This document shows positions 1-7,784 of a DNA stretch of 64,000 nucleotides, in pieces. The translations under genes and the position numbers were made by a program. Origin of the DNA: G965215045 sp965215045 (GTDB lineage: Bacteria > Pseudomonadota > Gammaproteobacteria > JABABF01); the NCBI GenBank assembly GCA_965215045.1, contig OZ244031.1, forward strand, positions 1 to 64,000. The letters are read 5' to 3'. Under the pieces are notes generated by a model. That model saw only the letters and a program-made list of their open reading frames with translations, was not told the DNA's origin and ran no database searches. Every line of letters starts with the position of its first letter. The first letter of the stretch is position 1.

Positions 1-591
1 CGGGCGTGCCAGGCCCGGGGCGGACGCGCCCGCCTGGTCCCCACCGGCGGCAGTGATGCCACCGGGGTCTGGGGTTACATCGCCGCCGCACAGGAATTGC
101 GCGATGATTTCAAGCGCGCGGGAATTCGCCCGCAACACCTGGTCTGCGCCACCGGCTCCGGCGGCACACAGGCGGGTCTCAGTGCCGGCACCGCCCTGTT
201 TTCACTGGACGCCCGGGTATGGGGCATTAATGTCTGCGATAACGCCCAGTGGTTCCTGGAAAAAATTCGCACCGACCTGCGCGCCTGGCGTCAAAAGTAC
301 CACCAGGAGCTGGATGTCGATGCCATACCCCTGCAGGTCCTGGACGGTTACGTGGGAGAGGGCTACGGACGCGCCGATGAGGCGGTTTTCGCCACCATGC
401 GTTCACTGGCGCACCTGGAAGGCCTGGTGTTGGACCCCGTTTACACGGGCAAGGCCTTTCACGGCATGCTGGAGGAATACAAGCGCGGGCGTTTTGGCCG
501 GGACGGGGACGTGGTTTTTATTCACACCGGCGGGGTCTACGGCATCTTTCCGCAGCGGGAGGCATTTTTCCCCGGTGGGCAGGCACCTTGA
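1..591 (+). CDS. D-cysteine desulfhydrase / ACC deaminase family protein (5' end cut off)
   Basis: This is the C-terminal ~196 residues of a PLP-dependent beta-family enzyme of the D-cysteine desulfhydrase/1-aminocyclopropane-1-carboxylate deaminase group. The frame is open from base 1, so the N-terminus, including the PLP lysine, lies outside the window. Visible family marks are a PTGGSDATG stretch near the start, a CATGSGGT phosphate-cradle loop, and a late FIHTGGVYG motif. In the family these enzymes release H2S and pyruvate from D-cysteine or deaminate ACC; which substrate applies here cannot be told. The gene converges on alr. Its last bases form part of the first copy of a short intergenic repeat. 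Confidence 0.85.
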   Translation, partial: RACQARGGRARLVPTGGSDATGVWGYIAAAQELRDDFKRAGIRPQHLVCATGSGGTQAGLSAGTALFSLDARVWGINVCDNAQWFLEKIRTDLRAWRQKYHQELDVDAIPLQVLDGYVGEGYGRADEAVFATMRSLAHLEGLVLDPVYTGKAFHGMLEEYKRGRFGRDGDVVFIHTGGVYGIFPQREAFFPGGQAP

Positions 592-753
592 AAAGAGCGA
601 CACAAGATGAGGCTGGTCCACCTTCCCGGACTTTCGGCACCGCCGCAAGCACCCTGAAAAGAGTGACACAAGATGAGGCTGGTCTACCCGGCCTTTCTCG
701 GCTATTTTGTTAGGGCTACCTGGAAAGAGCGACACAAGATAACGCGGGCCACC
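583..753. repeat. Three tandem ~40-bp direct repeats with 26-bp spacers
   Basis: Copies lie at 583-622, 649-688 and 715-753, with a period of about 66 bp. Copies 1 and 2 differ at three positions; copy 3 is more diverged in its second half. The shared core reads GAAAGAGYGACACAAGAT. The two spacers are both 26 bp and resemble each other around a CCGG..CTTTC core, so this is an imperfect tandem repeat and not a spacer-acquiring array. Copy 1 overlaps the stop of the upstream gene. The rest fills the gap between two convergent genes. Function is unknown. Confidence 0.75.
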
Positions 754-807
754 AGGGCGGGTGCTGACGCATACCCCGGTCCGCATCGCGGGGGGAGCTG
801 GGATGCT

Positions 808-1887
808 TCAGTCTTCGCCTGTGCGCTGCACGCTGACAGACAGTCCGGCCAGGAGTTCGTAGACGCTGCGCCCGCTGGCCCGGGCCACACTTTCCACGGG
901 CATTCCCTCGCCCCACAGGCGCAGGAACTGGCCCGGCCGGGCGTCCGGACAGTCGCTGAGGTCCACGCCCAGCATGTCCATCGACACCCGTCCGACCACC
1001 TGGCAGGGACGTCCTTCCAGCAGTGCGGGCAGGGTTTGCCCATCCGGCGGACAGGGATAGCCATCGCCGTAGCCGATCGCCACCGTGCCGATCCTGCTGG
1101 GACGCTCCGCCCGCCAGCAGGCACCGTAGCCCACGGCTTCGCCGGGTGCCAGCGTGCGAATACTGAGCAGTGGTGCCTCCAGTTGCATGACCGGTCGCAG
1201 TTCGGGATGCGGCTCCAGGTCAGAGAAAGGGGTGGCACCGTAGAGCATCATGCCCGGCCGCACCCAGGCCAGGCGGGCCTCTGGAAAATGCAGCAGGGCG
1301 GCGGAATTGGCCGCACTGCAAGGTCCAGGGGCACCCTCCAGGGCAGAGTGCAAAGCCCGCAACTGCTCTTGCACCCCGGCCTCATCCCGCTCTCCGGCAC
1401 AGGCCAGGTGTGTCATGCACAGCAATTCCTCCACCCGGGGGTGCGCCTGCAATTCCCGCCGGGCGGTGATAAAGGATTCCCGCTCCAGGCCCAGGCGGTG
1501 CATGCCGGTATCCAGTTTCAACCACAGGCGCAATGGGCCGGGCAGATGACCCTGGCACACGCTCTCCAGGACGCTCGGCTCATGCACGGCCAGGTCCAAG
1601 CGATGGCGGACGCAGAGTTCCAGCAATTCCTCCCCGCCCACGGCGTCCAGGAGCACGATGCGCTCGCCGATGCCGGCCTGGCGGAGCTGCAGTGCCTCCT
1701 CGAGGCGGGCGACACCAAAACCATCGACCTGTCCCGCCAGGGCACCAGCGACGATCTCCAATCCGTGCCCATAAGCGTTCGCCTTGACCATCGCCAGCAG
1801 CCTGGAACCCGGGGCCCGGCACTTGGCCAGTTCCAGGTTGTGTGCGAGGGCGGACAGCGCAATTCTTGCGCGGGGGGCGGTATCCAT
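808..1887 (-). CDS. alr: Alanine racemase
   Basis: PLP-dependent fold-type III racemase that makes D-alanine for peptidoglycan in the cytoplasm. The 359-residue length is normal for the family. The PLP lysine is in the MVKANAYGHG motif near residue 34. The second catalytic base, tyrosine, is in GYGACW near residue 255. The substrate-pocket WVRPGMMLYG motif is also present. The ATG start is only about eight bases from an exact TATAAT on the same strand, which would give a very short leader. In many gammaproteobacteria alr sits beside dnaB; here it stands alone between a D-cysteine desulfhydrase-like gene and a 5'-nucleotidase. Confidence 0.95.
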   Translation of the reverse strand: MDTAPRARIALSALAHNLELAKCRAPGSRLLAMVKANAYGHGLEIVAGALAGQVDGFGVARLEEALQLRQAGIGERIVLLDAVGGEELLELCVRHRLDLAVHEPSVLESVCQGHLPGPLRLWLKLDTGMHRLGLERESFITARRELQAHPRVEELLCMTHLACAGERDEAGVQEQLRALHSALEGAPGPCSAANSAALLHFPEARLAWVRPGMMLYGATPFSDLEPHPELRPVMQLEAPLLSIRTLAPGEAVGYGACWRAERPSRIGTVAIGYGDGYPCPPDGQTLPALLEGRPCQVVGRVSMDMLGVDLSDCPDARPGQFLRLWGEGMPVESVARASGRSVYELLAGLSVSVQRTGED

Positions 1888-1895
1888 GCGGAAAA

Positions 1896-1901
1896 ATTAT
1901 A
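1896..1901 (-). promoter_or_regulatory. -10 box upstream of alr
   Basis: An exact TATAAT on the minus strand ends eight bases before the alr ATG at 1887. No recognisable -35 hexamer lies 15-19 bases upstream. If it is used, the alr mRNA would be nearly leaderless. Confidence 0.4.
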
Positions 1902-1978
1902 TACTTTAAGCCCTTGGAAGCCGGCGAAACACTTATTTTTCGTTCTTTCCACACACTCGCTGCACAGCGAAACATTGC

Positions 1979-2923
1979 ATGAATCAAGGCAAATCCCAGG
2001 GCAAAGACGTACTGGTGGTCGGCACCTCAACGAGTGCCCTGTATGATCTCAGCGAGGGCGACCGGATCTTCAGGGAGGAGGGAGCGGAAGCCTATGCCCG
2101 CTACCAGCTCGAGCGGGAAAACCAGGCCCCGGAACCCGGACCGGCCTTTCCCCTGGTCAAGAAACTACTGGCCCTGAACAAGACGGTGAAGAAGCCGGTG
2201 GTGGAAGTGATCCTGCTCTCACGCAACAGTGCCGATACCGGCTTGCGACTTTTCAATGCCATTGAAGAGCACGGGCTGGAGATCAAACGCGCCGCCTTTT
2301 GCAGCGGTGCTTCTCCCTATCGCTATGTTCGTTCTTTCGGTTGCCAGCTGTTCCTGTCGATGGACCCGGACGATGTCGGCCGCGCACTGAGCGAAGGGGT
2401 GGCCGCCGCCCGGATGATGATCTCCGAGGCCCCGCGCGAAGAGGAACCGGCCATTCATTTCGCCTTCGATGCCGATGCGGTGGTATTCTCCGACGAGGCG
2501 GAGGCCGTGTTCCAGACCCGCGGGCTGGACTACTTCCGGCAGAACGAATCACACAAGGCGGAGCAACCCCTGCGCCATGGTCCGTTTACCGCTTTTCTGC
2601 ATGCCCTGCAAGCACTGCAAAGCCGGGTGTCCGCGGGTGCCATCCGCACCGCCCTGGTCACGGCGCGCGATGCCCCGGCACACAAGCGTGTGATCCTGAC
2701 CCTGCGCCACCTGGGACTTCGCATCGATGAAATCCTGTTCCTGGGGGGGCAGAGCAAGGGGGAATTCCTGCAGGCCTTCGGTGCCGACATTTTTTTCGAT
2801 GACCAGCAGCAACACTGTGATGCCGCGGTCGGTCACAGCGCGGTCGGACATGTGCCCTACGGCACCATGAACGAGGAACCCGGGCAGGAGCAGAAAATTC
2901 AAAAAGTTCCGACGCTGAAATAA
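1979..2923 (+). CDS. 5'-nucleotidase (cytosolic 5'-nucleotidase I-like)
   Basis: A 314-residue protein of the bacterial 5'-nucleotidase family related to animal cytosolic NT5C1 (Pfam 5-nucleotidase). These enzymes dephosphorylate nucleoside monophosphates. Recognised stretches are the N-terminal LVVGTSTSALYDL, the middle LLSRNSADTGLRLFN, and a haloacid dehalogenase-like FAFDADAVVFSDEAE near residue 160. A C-terminal LGGQSKGEFL..FFDDQ block carries the late acidic pair. The ATG start sits after a roughly 90-base divergent gap with alr. The 3' end overlaps the convergent TauE gene by 25 bases. Substrate preference cannot be read from sequence. Confidence 0.85.
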   Translation: MNQGKSQGKDVLVVGTSTSALYDLSEGDRIFREEGAEAYARYQLERENQAPEPGPAFPLVKKLLALNKTVKKPVVEVILLSRNSADTGLRLFNAIEEHGLEIKRAAFCSGASPYRYVRSFGCQLFLSMDPDDVGRALSEGVAAARMMISEAPREEEPAIHFAFDADAVVFSDEAEAVFQTRGLDYFRQNESHKAEQPLRHGPFTAFLHALQALQSRVSAGAIRTALVTARDAPAHKRVILTLRHLGLRIDEILFLGGQSKGEFLQAFGADIFFDDQQQHCDAAVGHSAVGHVPYGTMNEEPGQEQKIQKVPTLK

Positions 2924-3696
2924 ATGCCCAGGGTGCCCAGGGCAAAAATCAGGATAAAACGCAGCGTTTCCTGGGGCATCCGGGCACTGAGCCGGCTGCC
3001 CAGCCAGACCGCCGGCAGGGAGCCCACCAGCAAGCCCAGCAGAAGCAGCCACTTGATGTTGCCCAGGAAAATCCAGTGGCCCATGCCCGCCACCAAGGTC
3101 AGCGGCACCGCGTGCGCCAATTCCGTGCCGACCACCTCCACCGCTTTCATGTGCGGGTAGAGCAAGAACAGGGTCATCGTGCCGAAGACCCCGGCACCGA
3201 CCGAGGTCAGGGTGACCAGTACGCCCAGGATGACGCCCACGAAGATAGTAACCATGTTCTGGTGTTGTCCCATGATGCCGGTATCGGCACCCTGTCTCCT
3301 TTGAGTACTGATCTTTTGAAAGCCGGGACGCAGCAGCAGGAAAGAGGAAGTCACCAGCAGCATGACGCCCAGGCTGACCCGCAGCAGGTCCTGGTATTCC
3401 TCGGGCTCATCAAAGAACAGGTACAGGGAAAAAGCGGTGAGTATGGAAGCGGGAATGCTGCCCAGGCCCAGCAGCAGGCTGATACGCCAGAGAATAGTCC
3501 CCTGGCGGTGATGGGCGTACACCGCCCCGCCCTTGGTGACCGCCGCATACATGAGGTCCGTGCCGATGGCGACTCCCAGGGGATTGCCGCCGATCACCAG
3601 CAGCGGGGTCATTAAAGAGCCGCCGCCGACGCCGGTCATACCGATGGCCAGTCCCACGCCAGCACCGGCCAGCGCATAAGAAAACAGTTCGAGCAT
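2899..3696 (-). CDS. TauE/SafE family sulfite/organosulfonate exporter-like membrane protein
   Basis: A 265-residue polytopic inner-membrane protein with about eight hydrophobic segments and the family's internal duplication. The N-terminal half has GMTGVGGGSLMTPLL and the C-terminal half has TLTSVGAGVFGTMTLF, the paired glycine-rich motifs of TauE/SafE proteins. Family members are thought to export sulfite, sulfonates or related anions. It is divergent from cysB across about 110 bases, and cysH follows cysB. That placement fits a role in sulfur handling and possible CysB control, but this is inference from neighbourhood. Confidence 0.88.
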   Translation of the reverse strand: MLELFSYALAGAGVGLAIGMTGVGGGSLMTPLLVIGGNPLGVAIGTDLMYAAVTKGGAVYAHHRQGTILWRISLLLGLGSIPASILTAFSLYLFFDEPEEYQDLLRVSLGVMLLVTSSFLLLRPGFQKISTQRRQGADTGIMGQHQNMVTIFVGVILGVLVTLTSVGAGVFGTMTLFLLYPHMKAVEVVGTELAHAVPLTLVAGMGHWIFLGNIKWLLLLGLLVGSLPAVWLGSRLSARMPQETLRFILIFALGTLGIYFSVGTF

Positions 3697-3744
3697 CGGG
3701 AAATTCTTTTTCGATGGGAATTACTTTAATGCATAACCCAAGAG

Positions 3745-3772
3745 TTGATAGAACTATTTCTTATAATACAAT
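3745..3772 (+). promoter_or_regulatory. Sigma-70 promoter of cysB
   Basis: TTGATA at 3745-3750 is followed, after 16 bases, by TACAAT at 3767-3772. Each hexamer matches consensus at five of six positions. An overlapping exact TATAAT (3762-3767) has a spacing of only 11 and fits less well. The promoter lies 36 bases upstream of the cysB start, in the divergent gap with the TauE gene. Confidence 0.6.
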
Positions 3773-3788
3773 ACCCGGGGTTTTTGCC

Positions 3789-3812
3789 ATGAGCCTGTCC
3801 CGTACGCCGTGA
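3789..3812 (+). CDS. Possible 7-codon leader peptide upstream of cysB
   Basis: An ATG at 3789 opens a seven-codon frame (MSLSRTP) whose TGA stop overlaps the GTG start of cysB as GTGA. A weak purine stretch (CGGGG) lies ahead of it. The arrangement would let ribosomes terminating on the leader reinitiate at the GTG. A frame this short can arise by chance, so the call rests only on the exact stop/start overlap. Confidence 0.3.
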   Translation: MSLSRTP

Positions 3813-4783
3813 AACTCCAGCAATTAATCTACCTGCGTGAAGTCGTGCGCCACCGGCTCAATATCACCGAAGCCGCCGCCCACCTGGGCCTGGCGCAACC
3901 GGGCATCAGCCGCCAGGTACGCCAGTTGGAAGAAGAACTGGGAGTGCGGATTTTTTATCGCAAGGGCAAGAAAATCAGCGGCATCACGGAAAGCGGACAG
4001 CAGATCCTGCAACTTGCCAATGAACTGTTGCTCAAGGAAGAACAGATCCGGTGCCTGGCCGCAGAGCAGAATACTCCGGGCCGGGGATTGCTCAGCATCG
4101 CCACCACCCATACCCTGGCGCGGCATGCACTGCCGCCCGTGCTCCGCAGCTTTCGCGAGCAGTACCCGGAAGTGGAACTGCGCCTGCACCAGGGCTCGCC
4201 CGAACAGATCAGCGAACTGGCCGAGTGGGGAGAGGCGGAACTGATCATCAATACCGAGATGGTTGAAATCCCGCGTTCCTTCCTGATGCTGCCCTGCCAT
4301 TACTGGAAGCGTTGCGTGCTGCTGCCCCGCCGGCACCCCCTGGCCGGTGAAAAACGCCTGCGCCTGCGACGCCTGGCCGAGTTTCCGCTGGTCAGTTATG
4401 TCTTTGCTTTTCGTTCCACCTCGCCGATCATGAACGCTTTCCAGGAACGCGGCCTGCAGCCCAGGCCCAGTATCAGTGCCACCGACAGCGAGGTGATCAA
4501 GACCTATGTGCGCCTGGGTTTCGGTGCCGGGATTCTCGCCCGCATGGCGTACGATGCAAAACAGGACAAGGACCTCGTCGCCCTGGATACCGAACACCTG
4601 TTTCCGCGGGGACTGACCCGCATCGGTTTCCGGCGGGATGCTTTTCTGCCGCGCTACACCGCTGCTTTTATCCGGCTTTTTGCCCCGCACCTGGATGAAC
4701 AAGTTCTGCGGACGGCACAGGAAACGAACACGGAAAAAGAGTTGCAGCAGCTCTGCGAAGAGATGCAGCTGCCGGTCTTATAA
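3809..4783 (+). CDS. cysB: HTH-type transcriptional regulator CysB
   Basis: A LysR-family activator of cysteine biosynthesis, 324 residues, the usual CysB length. The N-terminus MKLQQLIYLREVV with a GTG start matches the CysB family start. The winged helix-turn-helix covers about residues 18-40 (ITEAAAHLGLAQPGISRQVR). The effector domain follows, with ATTHTLARHALP near residue 100 and a TDSEVIKTYV segment near 230; family members bind N-acetylserine and sulfide there. It is convergent with cysH and divergent from a TauE-type exporter, a sulfur-assimilation cluster. A paired promoter lies at 3745-3772. Confidence 0.93.
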   Translation: MKLQQLIYLREVVRHRLNITEAAAHLGLAQPGISRQVRQLEEELGVRIFYRKGKKISGITESGQQILQLANELLLKEEQIRCLAAEQNTPGRGLLSIATTHTLARHALPPVLRSFREQYPEVELRLHQGSPEQISELAEWGEAELIINTEMVEIPRSFLMLPCHYWKRCVLLPRRHPLAGEKRLRLRRLAEFPLVSYVFAFRSTSPIMNAFQERGLQPRPSISATDSEVIKTYVRLGFGAGILARMAYDAKQDKDLVALDTEHLFPRGLTRIGFRRDAFLPRYTAAFIRLFAPHLDEQVLRTAQETNTEKELQQLCEEMQLPVL

Positions 4784-4785
4784 GA

Positions 4786-4812
4786 AACGGGGCGGCCCGG
4801 GGCGCGCCCGTT
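4786..4812. terminator. Candidate bidirectional terminator between cysB and cysH
   Basis: Just after the cysB stop, AACGGG (4786-4791) pairs with CCCGTT (4807-4812) around a GC-rich centre. Read towards the cysH downstream side, the stem is followed by a U-rich stretch (TCTTATAAG). There is no clear U tract in the cysB direction. The spacing between these convergent genes is only 28 bases. Confidence 0.4.
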
Positions 4813-5549
4813 CAGCGCTGGACCGCCTGGATGGTCTCCGTGTGCAGGCCGCATTCCTTGTGTTCAACATCCTCCCACCACCAGCGCCCGGAGCGCTCAT
4901 GCTGGCCGGGTGCCACGGGCCGGGTGCAGGGAGCACAGCCGATGCTGCTGAAACCCCGCTCGTGCAGTTCATTGTAGGGAACATCGAATGCATGGATGTA
5001 GTCCCATACCTGGTGCTGCGTCCAGAAACTCAGCGGGTTAAATTTGACCAGGCTCTTGCCGTTTGCGGTGCTGGAACTCTCGACGATTTCCAGTTCGCCG
5101 CGAGTCGATTCATTCTGGTCCCGACGCTGCCCGCTGACCCAGACCTCCAGCGTCTCCAGTTCCTTCATCAGGGGTTGCAACTTGCGAATGGCGCAACATT
5201 CCTTGTGGCCGTCCCGGTAAAAACTGTACAGGCCTTTTTCGCGAGTCAGCTTTTCCACCGCCCGGGCATCGGGAAACAGGACCCGGATTTCGATGGCGTA
5301 ATGTTCGCGCACTTTTTCGATGAAGCGGCAGGTTTCCTCGTGCAGGCGGCCCGTGTCCAGGGTGAATACACGGGTTCGTTCCGGGCCGACTTCCTTGACC
5401 GCCATGTCGATCAGTACCACGTCTTCGGCACCGCTGAATGCGATGGCGCATTCTGAACTCTGCTCGAATGCCTGCCGCAAAATTTTCTGCGGATGAGTCT
5501 TCGAAGAGAATTTCTGCTTAAGTGCGCGAATGCTTTCTTCTTGGGACAT
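4812..5549 (-). CDS. cysH: Assimilatory APS/PAPS reductase, iron-sulfur type
   Basis: A 245-residue adenylyl-sulfate/phosphoadenylyl-sulfate reductase that converts activated sulfate to sulfite using thioredoxin or glutathione-type reductant. The PP-loop-like AFSGAEDVVLIDMA is near the N-terminus. A CC pair (KECCAIRK) and a later CAPC pair form the four-cysteine [4Fe-4S] signature typical of the APS-using branch. The catalytic cysteine is in the C-terminal KECGLH. The ATG at 5549 (MSQEES) is preferred over an upstream TTG at 5603. APS rather than PAPS as substrate is inferred from the cluster cysteines. It is convergent with cysB, its likely activator. Confidence 0.92.
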   Translation of the reverse strand: MSQEESIRALKQKFSSKTHPQKILRQAFEQSSECAIAFSGAEDVVLIDMAVKEVGPERTRVFTLDTGRLHEETCRFIEKVREHYAIEIRVLFPDARAVEKLTREKGLYSFYRDGHKECCAIRKLQPLMKELETLEVWVSGQRRDQNESTRGELEIVESSSTANGKSLVKFNPLSFWTQHQVWDYIHAFDVPYNELHERGFSSIGCAPCTRPVAPGQHERSGRWWWEDVEHKECGLHTETIQAVQR

Positions 5550-5621
5550 GCTGTGCTGCCTGGCCTTGGCACCAAGAGCAAAAAGCGAATTTTGAAGGCG
5601 CAAGGCGCATTATTAATGGTT

Positions 5622-5639
5622 TGGATTATACACAATCCA
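5622..5639 (-). promoter_or_regulatory. cysH -10 box inside an inverted repeat
   Basis: On the minus strand an exact TATAAT (5625-5630) lies within the dyad TGGATT-N6-AATCCA (5622-5639), about 75 bases upstream of the cysH ATG. No -35 hexamer is recognisable, as expected for an activator-dependent promoter. Whether CysB or another factor binds here is not known. Confidence 0.4.
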
Positions 5640-5666
5640 GGCAGGGCGGGGCGTCCGTGCCCGGGT

Positions 5667-7784
5667 TCAGGGAGCGGCCCCCCGGTTTAACTGCTCGATG
5701 AAGGCGTTGAAAGTGAACGGTCGTCCGAGAAAATTTTGCACCAGCAATGCCGCATCCGCACTGCCGCCGGGTACCAGCACCTGGTCCCGGTAGCGCTGCG
5801 CCACCTGCTGGTTGTAAAGGCCGGCTTTTTCAAATTCCCGGAACATGTCGGCGGCGATCACCTGCGACCACATGTAGGTGTAATAACTGGCAGCGTAGCC
5901 GTACAAATGCCCGAAGCTGCTGTAAAACGCCGTGCCATCCACATGTTCAAAAGGAGAGTAACGTTTTTGCAACTGCACCATGTCCCGGTCCAAGTGCAAC
6001 AGTTGCGGGTCGCGGTTGTAGTAGTGCAGGGACAGGGCGGCGTAAAAGAGCTGGTTGCGGGTCCACAGGCCGCGGCCAAAGTCCCGCGCGGCACGCATTT
6101 TTTGCACCAGTTCCCTGGGAATCAAACGCTCCTCGTCATCGCGCGCAAACTCGCCCAGGGTATCGTGGTCCCAGACCCATTCCTCCAGCATCTGCGAAGG
6201 TGCCTCCACGAAGTCATGTTCGGTGGCGATGCCCGAGAGAGTCGACCAGGGCTGGTGTCCGCCCAGGATGCCGTGCATCAGGTGCCCGAACTCATGCAAG
6301 AAGGTCTCCACTTGCATGTGTTCCATGCGCCCGCCCTGGGGATGGTCGGCAGCGGGAAAATTACAGACCAGGGCGGCGACCGGCAATTGCCAGGGGGAAG
6401 CCCCGGTGCGAATGCCGAAGTGGGCGGCATGCTTGTACTTGTTCGGGCGCGGATGCATGTCCAGGTAGAAATACCCCAGCAGCTTGTCGCCCCGATGCAC
6501 GGAATAGCTTTCCACGTCCCGGTGCCAGCTCACGGTCGGCCAGGGACGGATTTCCACGGCAAAAAGTTTTTGCACCAGGCGAAAGATCCCGTCCCGCACC
6601 CGGGCATAACGAAAATACAGCCGCACCTCCTGCGGGTCGATATCAAAACGCTCGCGCTTGATCTGGTTGCCCAACCAGCTTTTTTGCCAGTCGCCGACCG
6701 ACTGCGCCCGCGGCATGGTGCGGCGCAATTGCTGCAGCAGGTCCTGGTATTCCTGCCGGGCACGCGCCGTGGCGAGCGCGTTGATGCGATCGATAAATTT
6801 TTGCGCCTCGGCCGGGGACTCGATCATTTTCTCCTCGGTGTCATAGGCGGCGTAAGAGGGATAGCCCAAAAGCCGCGCCATCTCGTGACGCTTGAGCAAC
6901 AGCTGTTGCAGTACCGCGCGGTTTGCCGGGTGTCCGCGGGAACGAAACTGGCGATACAGTTCCAGCCGCAGCGCATCGTCTTCGGCGTATTGCATGACCG
7001 GAAAATAATCGGGGTAATCCGTGCTGATACTGATACTGCCATCTGCACCCGGCGGGTGGGCGTCCAACCAGTCCCGGGGCAGTCCTTCCAGGCGCGCGGG
7101 GTCCAGGACCTGGACGCGCCGCACATCGGAGCGGATGTTACGGGCAAACTCCTGGCCCAACTTGAGAATCTCATCGCGCAGCACACGAATTTTTTCCTGC
7201 TTTTCTTGATCCTGGTCGACCCCGGAACGTTTGAAACCGCGCAGCATTTTTTCCAGGTAACGCTGCGTCAGGGCGTCTTCCCGCTCCGCCGACACGCGGT
7301 TCAGGCGTTCATAGAGGGGGCGGGACAGCCCGATTTCCGTGTTCAGGCGCCGGACGCCCTGCATGCAGACTTCCGCGGCCTCGCGCATCGCCAGCACCGG
7401 ATGCACGTTGCTGTACAGGGAAGACAGGCCCGCCAGGTTGCTCAAGGCCAACAGTAATTCATCCAGGGGCAGCAGCAACTGGATACGGTTTTCGGTGCCA
7501 CTCCCGGCGGCCAGGGCGGAAAAAGCCCCGTGAATAGTCGCCAGTTTTCGTTCACAGTGCACCGTGAAACCGGCGGCATTGTCGAGTCCGGCCAACACCG
7601 GGGCACCCACCGGCAACAGGCGTACGGGAGCAGTAGCAGCGGCATCCGCCGGGGCGACAGCCCCGGTCCCGACTCCCGCAGGGTCTCTTCCGCCGGAAGG
7701 GGTGGTACAGGCCGCACAGAGCAGCAGCCCCAGCAGCAATGCACTGCGTCTGTACAGCGACAGATTAGTGGTTGCGCAACGCAT
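5667..7784 (-). CDS. M3 family zinc oligopeptidase, predicted lipoprotein
   Basis: A 705-residue thimet-oligopeptidase-like (M3) metallopeptidase. The zinc site is the HEFGH motif in FLHEFGHLMHG near residue 480, with the third-ligand glutamate in FVEAPSQMLEEW about 25 residues on. The substrate-binding HLYGYAASYYTYMWS block lies near the C-terminus. Unlike cytosolic PrlC or Dcp, it begins with a lipoprotein signal (LLLGLLLCAAC, lipobox cysteine near residue 25), so it should be anchored in the envelope. Its start lies inside the end of mltD (20-base overlap), which suggests co-transcription with that cell-wall enzyme. It probably degrades short peptides in the periplasm; the substrate is unknown. 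Confidence 0.88.
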   Translation of the reverse strand: MRCATTNLSLYRRSALLLGLLLCAACTTPSGGRDPAGVGTGAVAPADAAATAPVRLLPVGAPVLAGLDNAAGFTVHCERKLATIHGAFSALAAGSGTENRIQLLLPLDELLLALSNLAGLSSLYSNVHPVLAMREAAEVCMQGVRRLNTEIGLSRPLYERLNRVSAEREDALTQRYLEKMLRGFKRSGVDQDQEKQEKIRVLRDEILKLGQEFARNIRSDVRRVQVLDPARLEGLPRDWLDAHPPGADGSISISTDYPDYFPVMQYAEDDALRLELYRQFRSRGHPANRAVLQQLLLKRHEMARLLGYPSYAAYDTEEKMIESPAEAQKFIDRINALATARARQEYQDLLQQLRRTMPRAQSVGDWQKSWLGNQIKRERFDIDPQEVRLYFRYARVRDGIFRLVQKLFAVEIRPWPTVSWHRDVESYSVHRGDKLLGYFYLDMHPRPNKYKHAAHFGIRTGASPWQLPVAALVCNFPAADHPQGGRMEHMQVETFLHEFGHLMHGILGGHQPWSTLSGIATEHDFVEAPSQMLEEWVWDHDTLGEFARDDEERLIPRELVQKMRAARDFGRGLWTRNQLFYAALSLHYYNRDPQLLHLDRDMVQLQKRYSPFEHVDGTAFYSSFGHLYGYAASYYTYMWSQVIAADMFREFEKAGLYNQQVAQRYRDQVLVPGGSADAALLVQNFLGRPFTFNAFIEQLNRGAAP

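Noticed and set aside
583..753. CRISPR-like array of three repeats with equal spacers
   Set aside because: Only three units; the two 26-bp spacers resemble each other, the third repeat is degenerate, and no cas gene is nearby. An imperfect tandem repeat explains it better.
673..2046. A 457-codon plus-strand frame opposite alr
   Set aside because: It is antisense to a clearly recognised alanine racemase and has the Gln/Gly/His-rich composition of a shadow frame.
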